From the NCBI GenBank assembly GCA_013298625.1, contig JAAFIF010000040.1:1-64000 (forward strand): DNA of 64,000 nt. The letters are read 5' to 3'. The notes beneath the pieces were generated by a model. That model made no database searches. It saw nothing but the letters and a program-made list of their open reading frames with translations, and was not told where the DNA came from. This document shows positions 60,844 to 64,000 of the stretch, in pieces. Within the stretch, counting starts at the first letter, position 1. The number at the start of each line of letters is the position of its first letter. Source of the DNA: Myxococcales bacterium (GTDB lineage: Bacteria > Myxococcota_A > Polyangia > Polyangiales > Ga0077539). The position numbers were made by a program, and so were the translations under genes.

Positions 60844-61737
60844 TCACACCGGCGCGCGGCCGGTGATCTTCACCTTCGGAAACTGCGTCGCGATCTTCAT
60901 CGCCGCGTCCATCTGCGGTGACGTCAGCCCGAACTCCTTCTGCGCCCGCCCGAGCAGACCCAGCTCTTGCCAGTCCTCGTCCTTGTCCGCGATCGAGATG
61001 ATCATCATGTAGGTCGTGGTCCAGAAGCGATCGGTGGGGTTCGTGATCGCCGCGGCGATCTCCGTGAGCACCTGCCCCACGTCCCTGCTGCCCACGCGAT
61101 CGAACGCCGCCACGACCTCGTCGTGCAGCTGCGCCTCGTCGAGCGCGCGCATGTCTGCGATGTGCTTGATCACCATCTCGATGCGCTCGGTCTCGCTGTC
61201 GTCGATCTTGCCGTCGGCCAGCGTCATCAGCGCCATCGCCTCGAGAAACCGCGGGATCAACACCTTGGTCTTGTCCGCGCGCTCTTCGATCGTGAGCACC
61301 GCGCTGCCGCGCCGCGCGGCTTCGAAGATCCCCTGCGCTTCTTCGTCGGGGATCCCCAACGCGCCCTGCAGCGCCTCGAGGTACGCGATCTCTTTCTCGG
61401 CGAGGTCGTCGTCCGAGACGCACAGGTCGCACGCCAGCGTGTACGCGAGCAGCTTCTCGGAGCGCGACGGCAGCCCCTTGGCGATCGCCTCGACGCGCCC
61501 TCGCCCGCCGCCCGCAGCTTCGACGGCGTCCGCCGCCTGATCGACCAGCCGCTCGCGCGCGTCGCTCGAGAGCGAAGCGAACGCCTCGTTCTTCTCGAGC
61601 TTCTGGTGCAACGCGCTCAGCTCGCCGTCGGTCACCTGACCGTCCGCTTCGATCGCGGCGACCATCGCCTCGACGAGGTACCTCCGCGGGTCGTCTTCAG
61701 TCAGCCCGCTTCCAAACATGCTTCGCAGAAAGCCCAT
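60844..61737 (-). CDS. TerB-like protein (two TerB-type helical domains)
   Basis: 297 residues. Two related helical domains carry TerB-type acidic loops: MVAAIEADGQVTDGELSALH and MALMTLADGKIDDSETERIE, each matching the D-G-x-I/V-x-x-x-E pattern. TerB proteins are linked to tellurite resistance and stress at the membrane. The ATG at 61737 has GAGGA upstream and a TATAGT -10-like hexamer (61759-61764) 21 nt away, giving a short normal leader. Divergent from the MerR gene. Confidence 0.82.
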   Translation of the reverse strand: MGFLRSMFGSGLTEDDPRRYLVEAMVAAIEADGQVTDGELSALHQKLEKNEAFASLSSDARERLVDQAADAVEAAGGGRGRVEAIAKGLPSRSEKLLAYTLACDLCVSDDDLAEKEIAYLEALQGALGIPDEEAQGIFEAARRGSAVLTIEERADKTKVLIPRFLEAMALMTLADGKIDDSETERIEMVIKHIADMRALDEAQLHDEVVAAFDRVGSRDVGQVLTEIAAAITNPTDRFWTTTYMMIISIADKDEDWQELGLLGRAQKEFGLTSPQMDAAMKIATQFPKVKITGRAPV

Positions 61738-61845
61738 GCGATCCTCCGTCCGCCGCGGACTATACGCGCGTTGCCGCCCCACCGGACCGCGCAATCCAGC
61801 GACCCTGCGCCGCCCGAACGCGACCCACAATCGCACGCGCCAACC

Positions 61846-61886
61846 TTGACAGCGCTCACTGTCACATCTACAACCGTCTCCGTTGT
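61846..61886 (+). promoter_or_regulatory. Promoter and operators of the MerR-type gene
   Basis: -35 TTGACA (61846-61851), 17-bp spacer, -10 TACAAC (61869-61874). Two inverted repeats overlap it: TGACAG (61847-61852)/CTGTCA (61859-61864) with a 6-bp centre, and ACAAC (61870-61874)/GTTGT (61882-61886) with a 7-bp centre. A 17-bp spacer fits repression rather than classical MerR twisting. It is the best-matching promoter seen in the window. Confidence 0.7.
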
Positions 61887-61938
61887 GACTGACTCACTTT
61901 TCACGGACACGTCCTCGGTCGCCGCGGTGATCCCCGCT

Positions 61939-62724
61939 ATGCTCGACGACGAGACGATGGCCAAGGCCCCGACCGACACCGACCCCCAACCCACCGACGC
62001 CGACGCGCCGCGCGAGTACACGATCGACGAGCTCGCGACGCTCGCCCGCGTCCCGAGCCGCACGATCCGGTTCTATCAATCCGCCGGCGCGCTGCCGAAG
62101 CCGCTGATCCGCGGCCGCGTCGCGTACTACGGACAAGCGCACGTCGAGCGGCTCGAGCAGATCGCCATGCTCCAAGACCGCGGGCTGCAGATCAAAGCGA
62201 TCCGCTCGGTCGTCGAGCAGGCCGAGAAGGGCGAGTTCTCGATCCAAGAGTGGCTGGGCTTTCACGACCAGCTCAGCTCTCCGTGGGCCGGCGATCGACC
62301 GAAGATCCTCACCGACGCCGAGCTGCACGCGATGCTCAAAGAGCACCGCCCCGGCCTCGCCGCAGAGCTCGTGCGCGCCGACGCCATCGAGCGCCGCGGC
62401 GACTCGTGGCTGGTCAACAGCCCCGCGCTGCTCGACCTCGCGCTCAGGCTCGAGCGCGTCGGCGTCACCGTCGACACCTCGCGCGCCGCGCAAGCGCTCT
62501 TGCGCAAGCACCTCGGGCGGCTGTCGCAAGAGCTGACCGAGCTGTTCATCGAACGCGGCGACGCCCTCGGCGCGCAGCTCGACCGCGCGTACGAAGAGCT
62601 TCGACCGGTCAGCATCGAAGCTGTTCGCGTCGTGTTCGCCCGCGAGATGGAGCGCTCGGTCCGCAAGGCCAACGAGTCCGGCGCCGCCGCGGCGCTCTCG
62701 CGGCGACGCTCGAAGAAGAAGTAG
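61939..62724 (+). CDS. MerR family transcriptional regulator
   Basis: 261 residues. The winged helix-turn-helix (YTIDELATLARVPSRTIRFY, then RGRVAYYGQAHVERLEQIAM) is followed by a long coiled coil and helical effector domain with no Cys cluster, so it is not a metal sensor of the classical type. It lies 120 bp upstream of the reductase-desaturase genes and is their probable regulator, sensing acyl or membrane state. The ATG at 61939 has a GGTGA site; 61957 is an alternative. Confidence 0.87.
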   Translation: MLDDETMAKAPTDTDPQPTDADAPREYTIDELATLARVPSRTIRFYQSAGALPKPLIRGRVAYYGQAHVERLEQIAMLQDRGLQIKAIRSVVEQAEKGEFSIQEWLGFHDQLSSPWAGDRPKILTDAELHAMLKEHRPGLAAELVRADAIERRGDSWLVNSPALLDLALRLERVGVTVDTSRAAQALLRKHLGRLSQELTELFIERGDALGAQLDRAYEELRPVSIEAVRVVFAREMERSVRKANESGAAAALSRRRSKKK

Positions 62725-62844
62725 CGGACACCCATCGCACGCCGGGGCGTCGCGCTCGCGACGCTGGCTGCTCGTCGCGCGCGAGCGGTCCGAGCCGTCC
62801 TGCGCCCGCACGCAGCCGCGCGATCACACCCAACGCTGGAGGTC

Positions 62845-63936
62845 ATGATGGACGCTCGAGACGGCACGGTTTTGTCTGCTCGTTCGATGGTCGGACGCGC
62901 GCTTCGATGGATGAGCTATCCGCGCGAACCCGAGGATTTTCTCGCGCCGTTTTGGCCCGTGGCCGAGCCGCGCGAGCTGCGCGCGAAGGTGATCGACGTT
63001 CGCCCCGAGGCGACCGGCTGCGCCACGCTGGTGCTGTCCGTCGGTCGCCGATGGCGCGGGCACCGCGCAGGACAGTGGGTGGCCCTCTCGGTCGAGCTCG
63101 ACGGCGCGCGACGCACGCGCTGCTTCTCGATCTCGAGCCCCGCGAGCGACGGCGCGGGCACCATCGAGCTCACCATCAAAGCGCGGCCCGACGGCGCGGT
63201 GACCCCCACGCTGATCTCTCGCGCGATGATCGACAAGGTCGTGACCCTGTCCCCAGCGCAGGGCGACTTCGTCCTGCCCTCGCCCATCCCACGACGGCTG
63301 CTCTTCGTCTCGGGCGGCAGCGGAATCACCCCGATCATGTCCATGCTGCGCACGCTCGATCGCGACCGCGCGCTCGGAGGATCGACGCAAGTCACGGTGG
63401 TGCACTTCGCTCGCGCGCTCGACGAGGTGCTCTTTCTCGACGATCTGCGCGCGCTGCCTGGCGTCTCGCTGCACATCGAGACCGAGCGAGCCCTCGGCCG
63501 CGCGCCGTCGCTCAGCGAAGAGAGCCTCGCCGCGCTGCTGCCGGAGTTCGAGTCGTACGAGTGCTTCACGTGCGGCCCCGAGCCGCTGGTGGCCGCGGTC
63601 GAGCGAGCGTTTGCGGCCCGCGGACAGAGCGCGCGCGTGCACGTCGAGCGGTTCACCCGCGCGAGCACCGTCGCGACAGAAGACACCGCAGGCTCGGTCA
63701 CCTTCGCCCGCTCGGGCGTGACCGCGCGCGCCGATCGACCGCTGCTGCTCGTCGCCGAGCAGAGCGGCCTCAACCCGCCCAGCGGCTGCGGCATCGGCAT
63801 CTGCGGAACGTGCCTCTGCAAGAAGCTCTCGGGCACCACCCGCGACCTTCGCACCGGCGCCCTCTCGTCCGAGGGCGACACGGACATCGCCCTCTGCTCG
63901 ACGGTCGCCGTCGGCGACGTCTCGATCGACCTGTAG
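62845..63936 (+). CDS. Flavin/2Fe-2S oxidoreductase (desaturase electron-transfer partner)
   Basis: 363 residues. A ferredoxin-reductase-type FAD domain (RAGQWVALSVELDG, RCFSISSPAS) is followed by the NAD-binding domain (LLFVSGGSGITPIMSMLRTL, YECFTCGPEPLVAAV) and a C-terminal 2Fe-2S ferredoxin domain (PPSGCGIGICGTCLC with the Cys cluster, then IALCSTVAVG). This order is that of the NADPH:stearoyl-CoA desaturase reductases. GGAGG lies four bases before the ATG. It is followed at once by the start of a probable desaturase gene. Confidence 0.9.
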   Translation: MMDARDGTVLSARSMVGRALRWMSYPREPEDFLAPFWPVAEPRELRAKVIDVRPEATGCATLVLSVGRRWRGHRAGQWVALSVELDGARRTRCFSISSPASDGAGTIELTIKARPDGAVTPTLISRAMIDKVVTLSPAQGDFVLPSPIPRRLLFVSGGSGITPIMSMLRTLDRDRALGGSTQVTVVHFARALDEVLFLDDLRALPGVSLHIETERALGRAPSLSEESLAALLPEFESYECFTCGPEPLVAAVERAFAARGQSARVHVERFTRASTVATEDTAGSVTFARSGVTARADRPLLLVAEQSGLNPPSGCGIGICGTCLCKKLSGTTRDLRTGALSSEGDTDIALCSTVAVGDVSIDL

Positions 63937-63962
63937 CCCCCCGAAAGGACCGGACGTTGACC

Positions 63963-64000
63963 ATGAAGAAGCCAGAGATTGCGCTCACCCCCGAGCAGCT
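63963..64000 (+). CDS. Start of probable acyl-CoA desaturase (truncated by window end)
   Basis: Only about 12 codons are visible (MKKPEIALTPEQ). The family cannot be read from these. The position directly after a desaturase-type reductase, downstream of a MerR regulator, makes a fatty acid desaturase the most likely identity, but this is inference. The ATG is 26 bp after the reductase stop, with AAAGGA upstream. Confidence 0.45.
   Translation, partial: MKKPEIALTPEQ

Noticed and set aside
1-64000. tRNA, rRNA, insertion sequence or prophage
   Set aside because: No transposase, integrase, phage structural gene or stable RNA was recognised by reading; short tRNAs cannot be fully excluded without a search.

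Overview
The window is very GC-rich, gene-dense bacterial chromosome. It carries many predicted lipoproteins with Asp/Ala-rich linkers after the lipobox, PSCyt-type DUF1588/DUF1552 pairs, Ser/Thr protein kinases with unusual fusions, hybrid histidine kinases, and Cys-rich and FG-GAP surface proteins. This suggests a predatory or saprophytic member of the Myxococcota, most like the Polyangiales (Sandaracinus-type). That assignment is inferred from protein style, not from a marker gene. I saw no rRNA, tRNA, CRISPR array, prophage or insertion sequence.

Layout. 1-5.1 kb: a UbiB-kinase scrap joined abruptly to a DUF1588/DUF1585 gene, then DUF1552, a Cys-rich lipoprotein, about 1.1 kb of non-coding DNA holding a large inverted repeat, and a small lipoprotein. 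5.1-16.5 kb: secreted or lipid-anchored enzymes (GH5-like, beta-lactamase-like serine hydrolase, GH31), a Cys-rich surface protein, a kinase/SRPBCC/DUF5939/degenerate-cyclase fusion, and pirin. 16.7-25.4 kb: a LysR regulator with a clear operator, then the signalling locus of most interest. This locus has a SiaA-like PP2C phosphatase, an orphan UrtA-like binding protein, a Ser/Thr kinase fused to a receiver, a histidine kinase, a SiaB-like kinase and a SiaC-like phosphoprotein.

25.4-38.6 kb: mostly membrane and lipoproteins of unknown role, a membrane transglutaminase, a permuted papain-like lipoprotein, a GlxA/AraC regulator and a dienelactone hydrolase. 38.8-45.6 kb: a tight four-gene phosphorelay operon (hybrid kinase, receiver-EAL, hybrid kinase with two receivers, single receiver). 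45.8-58.2 kb: lipoproteins, an outer-membrane protein, a cupin whose start codon lies inside a palindromic operator, a thioredoxin-CcdA fusion, an SGNH esterase, an alpha/beta-hydrolase plus methyltransferase pair divergent from AlkB, and an FG-GAP lipoprotein with 18 hexapeptide repeats. 58.2-64 kb: a glutathione transferase, a DUF3089 lipase-like protein, a TerB-like protein, then MerR regulator, flavin/ferredoxin reductase and the start of what is probably an acyl-CoA desaturase (a lipid-desaturation unit).

Two patterns run through the window. Many genes have a TAnnnT -10-like hexamer only 7-10 nt before the start codon, which points to leaderless or near-leaderless transcripts. Many genes end in TGAGCG. 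Starts were chosen by signal peptides, overlaps, Shine-Dalgarno sites and domain boundaries and may differ by a few codons from other annotations.
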